Source: Limosilactobacillus coleohominis
Lineage (GTDB): Bacteria > Bacillota > Bacilli > Lactobacillales > Lactobacillaceae
NCBI RefSeq assembly: GCF_016901675.1
Contig: NZ_JACJKU010000004.1
Location: 1-41,582, forward strand
DNA: 41,582 bases
Reading direction: 5' to 3'
The position numbers were made by a program, and so were the translations under genes. Shown piece after piece: positions 26,996 through 34,753 of the stretch (positions are counted from its first letter, which is position 1; every line of letters starts with the position of its first letter). Under the pieces are notes generated by a model, which saw only the letters and a program-made list of their open reading frames with translations, searched no databases and was not told the DNA's origin.

Positions 26996-27025
26996 ACAGT
27001 TGGAATTTAATGAAAGGGGTTACAC

Positions 27026-27136
27026 ATGATGGCAAATGTTGTAGTTTCGTTCTTATATTTATTCGTATTTATCGTATTATTCTTAGGCATGGCGGTTTAT
27101 TATCGGCACCCGTTAATTCACCGTTATGAAAGGTAA
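27026..27136 (+). CDS. 36-residue membrane peptide
   Basis: A short frame that starts at ATG 27026 (a second ATG follows at 27029) with GAAAGGGG eight bases upstream. The product is MMANVVVSFLYLFVFIVLFL then GMAVYYRHPLIHRYER. It has one strong transmembrane helix (about residues 4-24) and a basic, aromatic tail expected to face the cytoplasm. A -10 box upstream and a strong terminator just downstream make it a complete stand-alone transcription unit. No homologue is recognised. It is not a toxin by any motif I know, though its size fits single-helix toxins or small regulators. Confidence 0.65.
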   Translation: MMANVVVSFLYLFVFIVLFLGMAVYYRHPLIHRYER

Positions 27137-27157
27137 CAAGTGCAATTATTTATTGAA

Positions 27158-27190
27158 GGGTAATGGAGATTTCCATTACCCATTTTTTTG
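27158..27190 (+). terminator. Terminator of the small-peptide gene
   Basis: GGGTAATGGA (27158-27167) pairs with TCCATTACCC (27172-27181), followed by T7. Confidence 0.9.
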
Positions 27191-27229
27191 TTAAAAATTT
27201 GGTTAGATCAAATAAAATTTCTAAAATCA

Positions 27230-27373
27230 ATTGCAATTGCTAATGAATTGGTATAGTATTTTAAACATTGATTGAAGTATACCATTTAATCAATTACAAA
27301 AACACAGTGCCTAATATAGGCATTAACTATATAAATACCAATTTATGTATATTTTGATAAAAATAACTATACC
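27230..27373 (+). promoter_or_regulatory. Transketolase upstream region with repeated palindromes
   Basis: A 297-bp spacer without a gene (27137-27433). It holds an extended -10 (TTGGTATAGT, hexamer 27252-27257) with ATTGCA 16 bp upstream. GGTATA (27250-27255) is matched by TATACC at 27278-27283 and CTATACC at 27367-27373. A palindrome TGCCTA-ATA-TAGGCA lies at 27308-27322. It looks like an operator region, but no regulator can be named. Confidence 0.5.
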
Positions 27374-27433
27374 TTTAAATTATCAATCCACACACAAATA
27401 ACACGACACTGTCGTAATGAGGTGAAATAGTTT

Positions 27434-29413
27434 ATGAGTAATCAAAATATGGAAGCAGTTACTGCTTTAAAAATGTTAAGTTCAGATATGATCAATCGTG
27501 CGCAAAGCGGCCACCCAGGGATCGCTTTAGATGCTGCGCCAATGGCTTATACATTGTATGAAAAGGTCATGAATTTTAATCCGGAAGATCCACAATGGAT
27601 GAATCGTGATCGCTTTGTACTATCTTCAGGGCATGCGTCAGCATTGCTATACAGTCTTTTATACTTTAACCATTTTGATTTGAGCATTGATGATTTGAAA
27701 GAATTTCGTCAACTAGGCTCCAAAACACCTGGTCACCCAGAATATGGAGTGACTGCAGGCGTGGATGCAACAACTGGGCCACTTTCTCAAGGGATTGCAA
27801 TGGCAGTTGGAATTGCAATGGCAGAAAAACATTTAGCTGCTGTTTACAATAAGCCTGGATATCCTGTTATTGATCACTATACCTACACTTTGCTTGGTGA
27901 CGGTGATTTAATGGAAGGGTTAAGCGAAGAAGCAATCAACATCGCAGGACAACATCACTTAGGCAAGTTAATTGCCCTATATGATTCCAACGACGTTTCT
28001 TTAGATGGACCACTAAGCTTTAGTACTAGTGAGGATGTTAAGCAACGTTTGGAAGCTGCCGGATGGGATTATCAAATTGTTAAAGATGGAAATAACGACT
28101 TGGCTGGAATTCAAGCAGCACTTGAAAATGCTAAGGCTTCTGATAAGCCATCTATCATTGAAGTTAAAACGACAATTGGAATAGGAACTAAGGAAGCCGG
28201 GACTAACAAAATCCATGGTGCAGCGTTGACAGACGATCAAGTTGCTCAATTGCGTGACTATTATCAATGGAATTACGCACCATTTGTATTTCCTGAATCT
28301 GTATATGAAACATTTGATAAAGCCGTTGACCAGAAGATTAGCAATTATGATCAATGGCAATCTATGATGAAAAATTATCAGACCAATTATCCAGTTGAGT
28401 ATCGTCAACTTTACAGTGATCATTTAGATACAGAAGGGGTTTCTACTCATTACCAACCAGGTGATGAAGTTGCGACAAGAAATGTCTGTGCTGAAGTATT
28501 AGCAGAATTAGCTAAAAAGAATCCACAATTATGGACAGGAGCAGCAGATTTATTTGCCTCAACTAAAACCAATTTAAAAGATACTGATCGTTTCTCAGCT
28601 ACTAATCCTGCTGGACGAAATGTCTACTTTGGAGTTCGTGAATTCGGAATGGCTGCCGCAACTAACGGTATGAATTTACATAAGGGCAATCGAGCTTTGT
28701 GTAGCACTTTCCTGACGTTCACTGACTATATGCGCTCAGCAATTCGTTCTGCAGCGTTAATGCACTTACCTTCAATTTTTGTTGGTTCACACGACTCAAT
28801 TGCAGTTGGTGAAGATGGTCCAACGCATGAACCAATTGAACATGTTGCTAGTTACCGTGCAATGCCAAATGTTAATGTTATTCGCCCTGCGGATGCTAAT
28901 GAAATGTTGGCCAGTTGGCAGGTCATTGCCCATACTACAGATCGTCCAACAGTATTAGTTACTAGTCGACAAAAACTTCCAGTATTAGACGAAACCGTTG
29001 GCGCATTAGTCAACCGTGGTGGCTATATTTTGAAAGATGCTGCTGATGGTGACTTAGATATGATTATTATGGCTTCTGGTTCTGAGGTTCATTTGGCACT
29101 AGAAGTACAAGATCAATTAGCTCAAAAGGGGTTAAACGTACGAGTGGTTTCAATGCCATGTATGGACTTGTTCAAGGAGCAACCAAAAGGTTACCGTGAT
29201 AGCGTACTACCACCAGAAGTAACAAACCGGGTTGCCATTGAAATGGGTGCTAGTCAAAGCTGGTACGAATTTACGGGATTAGATGGGCATGTTTTTGGTA
29301 TTGATACATTTGGAGCTAGTGGAAATGGTGATGAAGTGATTAAACACTTTGGTTTTACAGCTGACCAAATCGTTGATGCGCTTAATTCTGAAACTAAACA
29401 AGTAACAATGTAA
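27434..29413 (+). CDS. tkt: Transketolase
   Basis: A 659-residue ThDP enzyme that moves two-carbon units among sugar phosphates in the non-oxidative pentose phosphate pathway. Marks: NRAQSGHPGIALDAAPMAY at the start, the ThDP motif GDGDLMEGLSEEAINIAG, GATGPLSQG-type stretch (ATTGPLSQGIAMAVG), and the pyrimidine-domain FVGSHDSIAVGEDGPTHEPIEH. Length is typical. GAGGTGA lies 10 bases before the ATG. Its nearness to phosphoketolase and the PTS locus suggests it feeds pentose phosphates into the phosphoketolase step. Confidence 0.97.
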   Translation: MSNQNMEAVTALKMLSSDMINRAQSGHPGIALDAAPMAYTLYEKVMNFNPEDPQWMNRDRFVLSSGHASALLYSLLYFNHFDLSIDDLKEFRQLGSKTPGHPEYGVTAGVDATTGPLSQGIAMAVGIAMAEKHLAAVYNKPGYPVIDHYTYTLLGDGDLMEGLSEEAINIAGQHHLGKLIALYDSNDVSLDGPLSFSTSEDVKQRLEAAGWDYQIVKDGNNDLAGIQAALENAKASDKPSIIEVKTTIGIGTKEAGTNKIHGAALTDDQVAQLRDYYQWNYAPFVFPESVYETFDKAVDQKISNYDQWQSMMKNYQTNYPVEYRQLYSDHLDTEGVSTHYQPGDEVATRNVCAEVLAELAKKNPQLWTGAADLFASTKTNLKDTDRFSATNPAGRNVYFGVREFGMAAATNGMNLHKGNRALCSTFLTFTDYMRSAIRSAALMHLPSIFVGSHDSIAVGEDGPTHEPIEHVASYRAMPNVNVIRPADANEMLASWQVIAHTTDRPTVLVTSRQKLPVLDETVGALVNRGGYILKDAADGDLDMIIMASGSEVHLALEVQDQLAQKGLNVRVVSMPCMDLFKEQPKGYRDSVLPPEVTNRVAIEMGASQSWYEFTGLDGHVFGIDTFGASGNGDEVIKHFGFTADQIVDALNSETKQVTM

Positions 29414-29449
29414 TTGAAAATTTAAATATTTAACGCAACTAATTATAAG

Positions 29450-29489
29450 AAGCAAGACACTGATATAGAAAAGGTGCCTTGCTTTTTTT
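29450..29489 (+). terminator. tkt terminator
   Basis: AAGCAAG-CAC arm (29450-29460) pairs with GTG-CTTGCTT (29474-29484), followed by a T run. Confidence 0.85.
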
Positions 29490-29549
29490 GTATATTTAGT
29501 AACTGTTATGACGAGTTTCCGGTATGGGGTTAATTATCGTTAACAGGGA

Positions 29550-29642
29550 TTGACTAATAACTTGAATCTAAGTAGATGATAATGGAATTATTGTGTATAT
29601 TTGAACAATAATGTCCGTAGCAATGGACACTTATTTATCATC
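29550..29642 (+). promoter_or_regulatory. Structured leader/operator region of the PTS regulator
   Basis: A -35 TTGACT (29550-29555) lies 17 bp before TAGATG (29573-29578). Just downstream three stems nest into a three-way junction. P1 is GATGATAA (29575-29582) with TTATCATC (29635-29642). P2 is ATTATTGT (29587-29594) with ACAATAAT (29605-29612). P3 is GTCC (29613-29616) with GGAC (29625-29628). P1 and P2 are perfect 8-bp stems. It may act as RNA, or as paired operator DNA. It lies 42 bp before the ATG. Confidence 0.5.
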
Positions 29643-29683
29643 AGTTTGTCACTTAATTGATAAAATTAAAATAAGGAGGGAGG

Positions 29684-31183
29684 ATGATGACAAAAAGTAG
29701 TGACAAAATTATAAATACCTTAGCGAAATATGATCGTTTTGTCACGTCGCAAGAGTTGGCACAGATTATTGGCGTCTCCACTAAAACCATCTATCGTTCT
29801 GTGAATGAAATTAACCAAGAGTATGGATCCCCGATTATCAAGTCAGAGCGGGGAAAGGGTTATGTTTTAGATTATGGTAAATACTTAAAGTTGAGTGGTC
29901 AGACACACGAAGAAGCAAATTTGATGGTTAAATCTCCGTTAGAACGGCGCAATGAAGTTTTAACAACATTGCTATTTAATGCTCCTCTAGCAGTAAATAT
30001 TAACGATATTTATGAGAAGTACTATGTTAGTGCTGAATTAATCCGACAGGACCTAGTGGCGATTAGCAAAATTCTTAATAAAAATAAGCTAACGCTGAAA
30101 AGAAACGGTAATTATGTTGCAGTAAAAGGTAAAGAGCAATTAATTCGGAGAGCTATTAATAATGCTTTAGTGCAAAGCAAAGCCATGAATACCGAAAGTA
30201 TCAATGACTTTGCAAGTGAATTTGAAGATTTGAGCAATTACGATAATCAATTTCTGACAACCCAAATTGCTTGGATTCAAAAATCGTTGAACACCACTAT
30301 TCCTTATCCGTATAATGTTAATATTTTTTCACATTTGTATGTATTAATTAAACGGTTTAGAAACGGCAAGGTGGTTAGTGACAATAATCAAATAGTTCGA
30401 GACGAAAAATATCGTCAATTGCGAGAAGATAACGCTAAATTTTGGAAAATTAGCAATGATGTCATTCAAAATACTGCCGATTATATTCATCGGAATATTC
30501 CTGAAATCGAAAGCTATTATTTATTAGAATATTTAATTTCAATGCGTTATAACCATGATTTCGAAATGGATGACAGTATTTCTTCAGAAGCAAGTCGATT
30601 AGCAGATTACTATATTAATGGTTTTGGTCTTAATAGTAATGATCCAAAGGTAAAGGCCTTAAAAAGTGACTTAATTAGTCATATTCGCCCCATGTATAAC
30701 CGTCTGAACAACCAAATTGTGATTGCTAATAAGTTATTAGATGATATTAAATCTGAATACTATGAATTATTTAGCCATTTAAAAAAGCTCAGCGCGGAAG
30801 CCTACAATAATAAATTACTTCCATGGAACATTAGTGATGATGAAATTGGCTTTTTAACATTGTATTTTGCTAAGTACTTTGAAGAAACTAGCTTAAGGAA
30901 AAAAGTGTTGGTAATGTGTGCTAGCGGTGTTGGAACTTCGAAATTGTTATACGCAAAAATCCACCGAAATTTTCCTGATTTAGACTTAGTTGGTATGACC
31001 TCTAAAAATGATTATGAACGTCATTATGGTATGTATGCCAATGTTGATTTAATAGTATCAACGATTCCGGTGGTTCCAAAGAATAACGAGCAGGTCATTT
31101 TATCCAGTGCAATGTTCAACACTCAAGATAAGAACAGACTGAGCAGGTATCTTAATGAAAATAACATTAATGAAGTTAAATAA
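29684..31183 (+). CDS. PRD-containing transcriptional regulator with EIIB-like domain
   Basis: A 499-residue BglG/MtlR-type activator. The N-terminal HTH covers residues about 10-60 (RFVTSQELAQIIGVSTKTIYRSV). A second winged-helix region follows. PRD1 has His in FSHLYVLIKRFRNG and PRD2 has LISHIRPMYNRLNNQI. A C-terminal EIIB-Gat-like domain carries Cys in VMCASGVGTSKLLYAK (near residue 412). The second PRD2 histidine position reads LTLYFAKYF, with Tyr where LTLHFG is usual. MtlR-type proteins normally end with an EIIA domain; here the EIIA-like piece is a separate, overlapping gene. RBS AAGGAGGGAGG. It likely controls the downstream galactitol-type PTS. Confidence 0.88.
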   Translation: MMTKSSDKIINTLAKYDRFVTSQELAQIIGVSTKTIYRSVNEINQEYGSPIIKSERGKGYVLDYGKYLKLSGQTHEEANLMVKSPLERRNEVLTTLLFNAPLAVNINDIYEKYYVSAELIRQDLVAISKILNKNKLTLKRNGNYVAVKGKEQLIRRAINNALVQSKAMNTESINDFASEFEDLSNYDNQFLTTQIAWIQKSLNTTIPYPYNVNIFSHLYVLIKRFRNGKVVSDNNQIVRDEKYRQLREDNAKFWKISNDVIQNTADYIHRNIPEIESYYLLEYLISMRYNHDFEMDDSISSEASRLADYYINGFGLNSNDPKVKALKSDLISHIRPMYNRLNNQIVIANKLLDDIKSEYYELFSHLKKLSAEAYNNKLLPWNISDDEIGFLTLYFAKYFEETSLRKKVLVMCASGVGTSKLLYAKIHRNFPDLDLVGMTSKNDYERHYGMYANVDLIVSTIPVVPKNNEQVILSSAMFNTQDKNRLSRYLNENNINEVK

Positions 31184-31553
31184 TATTGCTAACTATGATG
31201 AATGGTTAAAAGTAACAATTGATAGTTTAAGTCTATCTCGGGAACTAAGTGCAAATGTATTATTGCTACTTCAACAAAGAGATCAGTTGGGAAGTGTTCA
31301 AATTGATGAACATGTAATCATGCCGCATGTTGTTTATGATCGTCTTCCCAATAGTCGGCTTATTGTTAGTCAGTTAAGTGAACCTATTCATTACCGAGCC
31401 ACTAAAGATATTACAACAGGTATTTATATTTTTTCTCGCCCTGATGATTCATCAATTTCTAAGGCAGTTGATTGCTTAACCGATGAATCAGTTATCCAAG
31501 CCCTTCAGAATTCAGAATTGTCGAATCAACAATTACTGAAATTATTTTCTTAG
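31170..31553 (+). CDS. Detached EIIA-like (PTS type 2) domain protein
   Basis: A 127-residue protein that reads like the EIIA domain usually fused to the end of MtlR/BglG-type regulators. HVIMPHVVYDR holds the expected phosphorylatable His (IMPH in place of the usual AIPH), then LIVSQLSEPIHY. It overlaps the regulator gene by 14 bp in another frame; an alternative ATG at 31155 overlaps by 29 bp. It may be a natural split or an old frameshift. Translation would be coupled to the regulator. It probably relays PTS phosphorylation state to the regulator. Confidence 0.65.
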   Translation: MKLNNIANYDEWLKVTIDSLSLSRELSANVLLLLQQRDQLGSVQIDEHVIMPHVVYDRLPNSRLIVSQLSEPIHYRATKDITTGIYIFSRPDDSSISKAVDCLTDESVIQALQNSELSNQQLLKLFS

Positions 31554-31569
31554 AATAGGAGAGAACGAG

Positions 31570-32025
31570 ATGCTTTTTGATAAAAAAGTGATTCTTTTTG
31601 ATCAGGATGCTTCAAGCAATACGGATGCATTGACTCAATTGGCCAATCATCTGCATGATGCAGGAGTGGTTACTTCTGAATACAAAGATGCTATTTTGAA
31701 GCGAGAGGCAAGCTTTTCAACCGGTTTAATGACACAAACCATCGGTGTTGCAATTCCCCATTGTGATCCCGATAAAGTGGTTGAACCACAAATTGGATTT
31801 ATGCGTTTGAAAGAACCTGTGACATTCCATCAAATGGGTGATAACGCAGAAATTCAAGTGAAAGTATTGTTCATGCTGGCGTTAAAGAAGTCAGATGACC
31901 AACTGACGATGTTACAAAAATTAATGGCACTGTTCCAAAACCAGGAAGCAATGGATGCAGTTCAAAAAGTAACGTCAGTTGATGAATTTATTGATTTAAT
32001 GAAACAAAACGAGATTGTTAAGTAA
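31570..32025 (+). CDS. PTS EIIA, galactitol/fructose type
   Basis: A 151-residue cytosolic phosphocarrier. His64 lies in IGVAIPHCDPDKV, the phosphorylation site of PTS EIIA type 2 proteins. ALKKSDDQLTMLQKLMALFQ is the conserved helix that follows. It passes phosphate from HPr to EIIB (33416). AGGAGAG precedes the ATG. It lies in one operon with the detached EIIA-like protein, EIIC and EIIB. Confidence 0.9.
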   Translation: MLFDKKVILFDQDASSNTDALTQLANHLHDAGVVTSEYKDAILKREASFSTGLMTQTIGVAIPHCDPDKVVEPQIGFMRLKEPVTFHQMGDNAEIQVKVLFMLALKKSDDQLTMLQKLMALFQNQEAMDAVQKVTSVDEFIDLMKQNEIVK

Positions 32026-32043
32026 TATATAGGAGGAATTATA

Positions 32044-33396
32044 ATGAGCGCGATAAGTGCAGGATTGCAATGGTTTGTTAACCTTGGGGCTAGTGTTATG
32101 CTCCCAATCCTTTTATTCATCTTTGCTTTAATTTTACGAATTAAACCAGGAAAGGCCTTTAAAGCAGGTTTAACTGTTGGGATCGGTTTTATTGGTTTGA
32201 ACTTGATTATTACGTTATTAACTAAAAACCTTGGACCAGCTTCCCATGCCATGGTTAAGAACTTCGGGTTACACCTATCTACTTTGGATATTGGATGGCC
32301 TGCTGGATCTGCCGTTGCTTATGGAACTGTGTTAGGAAGTTTGGCTATTCCAGTTGGTGTTATTACCAACGTTATTTTGTTGCTAGTTGGTTTAACTAAG
32401 ACATTAGACGTTGACGTTTGGAATTACTGGCACATTGCATTTACTGGGTCAATTGTTTATGCAATTACTCATAACTTTGCACTAGGGATTTTCACGATGG
32501 TTGTTCACATCATGATTATTTACCTATTGGCAGATATGTCAGCACCATACATTCAAAAACAATATGGATTGCCAGGCATTTCATTCCCACAAGGGGCATC
32601 TGCACCGGGCTATTTACTTGCTCTACCACTAAACTGGTTAATGGACCGGATCCCTGGTATCAATAAGATTAAGATCACCCCAAAGACTGTTCAAAAACGT
32701 TTGGGTGTTTTCGGTGATGCTTCTGTAATGGGATTAATTATCGGGATTGTAATTGGTTTGCTTGCTAAGTACTCATTTGCCAAGACTTTACGTTTAGGTG
32801 TAACTACAGCGGCCGTTTTAGTATTAATGCCACGAATGGTTTCACTTTTGATGGAAGGATTGACACCAATTTCTGAAGGTGCTAATGACTTTGTTAAGAA
32901 GCACTTCCCTGGTCGGAACCTCTATATTGGTATGGACAGTGCATTAGCCGCTGGTAACGAAACTGTGCTTTCGTCAGCATTGATCTTAGTACCAATTACT
33001 TTGCTGATTGCCGTTATCCTTCCAGGTAACAGCACGTTACCATTCGGTGACCTTGCCACAATTCCATATATGATTGCGATTATGGCTGCCGTATTCCGTG
33101 GTGACATTTTCAGAACATTAGTTGGTGGAATTGTTGATATTATTATCACCTTGTACATTGCTTCATGGGTTGCTCCATTTGTTACTGCTTCTGCTAAAGC
33201 AGCACACTTTGGTCTTCAAGGTTCTAGTTCCATTACCGTTTTAAGTGATGGTGGTGTTTGGACTACCTGGTTGATCATTGGCCTTGGGAAGTTAATGACC
33301 TGGGGTGGTATCGGTTTGATTGGTGTTGTAACATTAGCTTTGATGATTTGGTTCAATAAATTTCACAAGGCTAAGGATGCAACTGCAGAAAAATAG
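32044..33396 (+). CDS. PTS EIIC, galactitol family (GatC/SgcC-like)
   Basis: A 450-residue membrane translocator. The N-terminal FVNLGASVMLPILLFIFALI, GLTVGIGFIGLNLI and the later MDSALAAGNETVLSSALILVP are typical of GatC-type EIIC. About 10-12 membrane segments. It imports and phosphorylates a polyol or pentitol with EIIA and EIIB. The substrate (galactitol or a pentitol such as arabitol or ribitol) is not determinable. It is 18 bp from EIIA and 19 bp from EIIB; RBS TAGGAGGAATT. Confidence 0.92.
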   Translation: MSAISAGLQWFVNLGASVMLPILLFIFALILRIKPGKAFKAGLTVGIGFIGLNLIITLLTKNLGPASHAMVKNFGLHLSTLDIGWPAGSAVAYGTVLGSLAIPVGVITNVILLLVGLTKTLDVDVWNYWHIAFTGSIVYAITHNFALGIFTMVVHIMIIYLLADMSAPYIQKQYGLPGISFPQGASAPGYLLALPLNWLMDRIPGINKIKITPKTVQKRLGVFGDASVMGLIIGIVIGLLAKYSFAKTLRLGVTTAAVLVLMPRMVSLLMEGLTPISEGANDFVKKHFPGRNLYIGMDSALAAGNETVLSSALILVPITLLIAVILPGNSTLPFGDLATIPYMIAIMAAVFRGDIFRTLVGGIVDIIITLYIASWVAPFVTASAKAAHFGLQGSSSITVLSDGGVWTTWLIIGLGKLMTWGGIGLIGVVTLALMIWFNKFHKAKDATAEK

Positions 33397-33415
33397 AAAA
33401 GGAGACTACTAAATT

Positions 33416-33703
33416 ATGAAGACTTTAATGGTTGTTTGTGGTAGTGGAATTGCTACTTCTACTGTTGTTGAGGGTAAAATTCGTGATTTCTTAGATTCAA
33501 AGGGAGTACTCGACAAGGTTAAGATGTATAAAGGCAATATTGCTGAACAAATTAACCACATCGATGAATATGATGCATTTGTAAGTACCACGGTTGTTCC
33601 TGACGATGTTAAAGATAAAGTGATTAGTGGTTTGCCAGTTCTAACTGGTGTTGGTGCTGATAAAGTTTATGACGAAATCTTAAACAAGTTAGGCTTAAAC
33701 TAA
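33416..33703 (+). CDS. PTS EIIB, galactitol type
   Basis: A 95-residue protein with Cys8 in VVCGSGIATSTVVEGKI, the phosphocysteine P-loop of galactitol-type EIIB. It accepts phosphate from EIIA and donates it to the sugar on EIIC. The last gene of the operon, with AAAGGAG upstream and a strong terminator 10 bp downstream. Confidence 0.92.
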   Translation: MKTLMVVCGSGIATSTVVEGKIRDFLDSKGVLDKVKMYKGNIAEQINHIDEYDAFVSTTVVPDDVKDKVISGLPVLTGVGADKVYDEILNKLGLN

Positions 33704-33713
33704 TTATTACGTC

Positions 33714-33750
33714 AAAAGGGACCTTTACAGTCATGTAAAGATCCCTTTTT
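33714..33750 (+). terminator. Terminator of the PTS operon
   Basis: AAGGGA-CTTTACA pairs with TGTAAAG-TCCCTT across the span 33714-33748, ending in T5. Confidence 0.9.
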
Positions 33751-33796
33751 GATTAATTAATCTTCAGGAGTTGACAGATTTACTTATCACAGAGAA

Positions 33797-33950
33797 TTAT
33801 GAGATTGAAATTACCTCATACCCTTTTAAAACTGGAAGCTCAATGTCAATGTAGTTGTCATGTTGATTAAATGTTAGCTCTTGGCCGCTTCTCAATGCTT
33901 TAACGTGATTAATTGGTTGAGAATCGACTTTAACTGAAATTAAAAGATCA
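33797..33950 (-). pseudogene. 3' remnant of a glycoside hydrolase-like gene
   Basis: The last 51 or so codons of a minus-strand gene remain: DLLISVKVDSQPINHVKALR, then SGQELTFNQHDNYIDIELPV and LKGYEVISIS, ending in TAA (33797-33799). The amphipathic strands and VKALRSGQELTF resemble the C-terminal beta-sandwich of GH29-like fucosidases, though other glycosidases share this domain. The 5' part is missing: upstream the frame runs into the antisense of the epimerase gene at about 33950. It is a remnant in a deletion scar. The family call is tentative. Confidence 0.45.
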
Positions 33951-33953
33951 TGC

Positions 33954-34616
33954 ACCTGGGGAAATGTTTCAGGAATTGACCGTGAAAAGGGTTTGTACGT
34001 TATTAAGCCATCTGGTGTTCCATATGAAGATATGAAGCCAGAAGACATGGTTGTTGTGAACTTAAAGGGTGAAGTTGTTGAAGGAAACTACAATCCTTCT
34101 TCTGACACTCCTACTCACACTTACCTTTACAACCACTTCCCTAAGATTGGTGGGATTGTTCATACTCACTCACCTTGGGCCGTTTCATTTGCTGCCGCAC
34201 ACATGGACATTCCAGCATTAAACACTACCCATGCTGATACTTTCTACAATGATATTCCAGCAGCTGACGCCTTAACTAAACAAGAAATTGAAGAAGATTA
34301 TGAAGGCAACACTGGTAAGGTGATTGTTCGGACATTCAAAGAGCGGGGCTTAGATTATGAAGCAACTCCTGCCGCCCTTGTAATGCAACACGGACCATTT
34401 GCATGGGGCCCAACACCTGATAAAGCTGTTTACAATGCCAAGGTATTGGAAGTTGTTGCTGAAGAAGACTACCACTCAATGCAATTAACTCGTGCTAACC
34501 TTGAATTACCACAATACTTATTGGATAAGCACTACTACAGAAAACATGGTGCTAATGCTTACTATGGTCAAAATAATGCCCATTCTAAGGACCATGCAAA
34601 ACACGCCGAAGACTAA
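33954..34616 (+). pseudogene. araD: L-ribulose-5-phosphate 4-epimerase, 5'-truncated
   Basis: From TWGNVSGIDREKGLYVIKPSG onward this is a clear L-ribulose-5-phosphate 4-epimerase (AraD/UlaF/SgaE class II aldolase fold): SSDTPTHTYLYNHFP, HTHSPWAVSFA with zinc His pair, PAALVMQHGPFAWG and EEDYHSMQLTR. The N-terminal 25 or so residues with the start codon are missing. Upstream of the Thr-Trp codons (33954-33959) the frame reads unrelated sequence after a TGA. There is no ribosome site. An internal TTG (33993) is in frame but lacks the N-terminal strand. The intact enzyme would convert L-ribulose-5-phosphate to xylulose-5-phosphate for the phosphoketolase. Confidence 0.85.
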
Positions 34617-34624
34617 TAGAATAT

Positions 34625-34654
34625 GAAAAGAAGTGTGAAACTTCTTTTCTTTTT
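34625..34654 (+). terminator. Terminator after the epimerase fragment
   Basis: GAAAAGAAG (34625-34633) pairs with CTTCTTTTC (34641-34649), followed by TTTTT. Confidence 0.85.
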
Positions 34655-34663
34655 ATCAAATTT

Positions 34664-34714
34664 TGAAAGCGTTTATCATTTGCTCTAGTATTAGTCTTAC
34701 GAACGATCTATAAT
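34664..34714 (+). promoter_or_regulatory. ptsI promoter with cre-like site
   Basis: A cre-like TGAAAGCGTTTATC (34664-34677) precedes a perfect -10 TATAAT (34709-34714). The -35 at 17 bp (TAGTAT) is weak. CcpA control is inference. Confidence 0.55.
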
Positions 34715-34753
34715 CTTTATATGTTAACTTTATAAATGAAAAGGGGAAACATC

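Noticed and set aside
33797-34048. A full 83-codon minus-strand gene here
   Set aside because: Its first part is only the antisense of the epimerase fragment; just the 3' half, to about 33950, looks like real protein.
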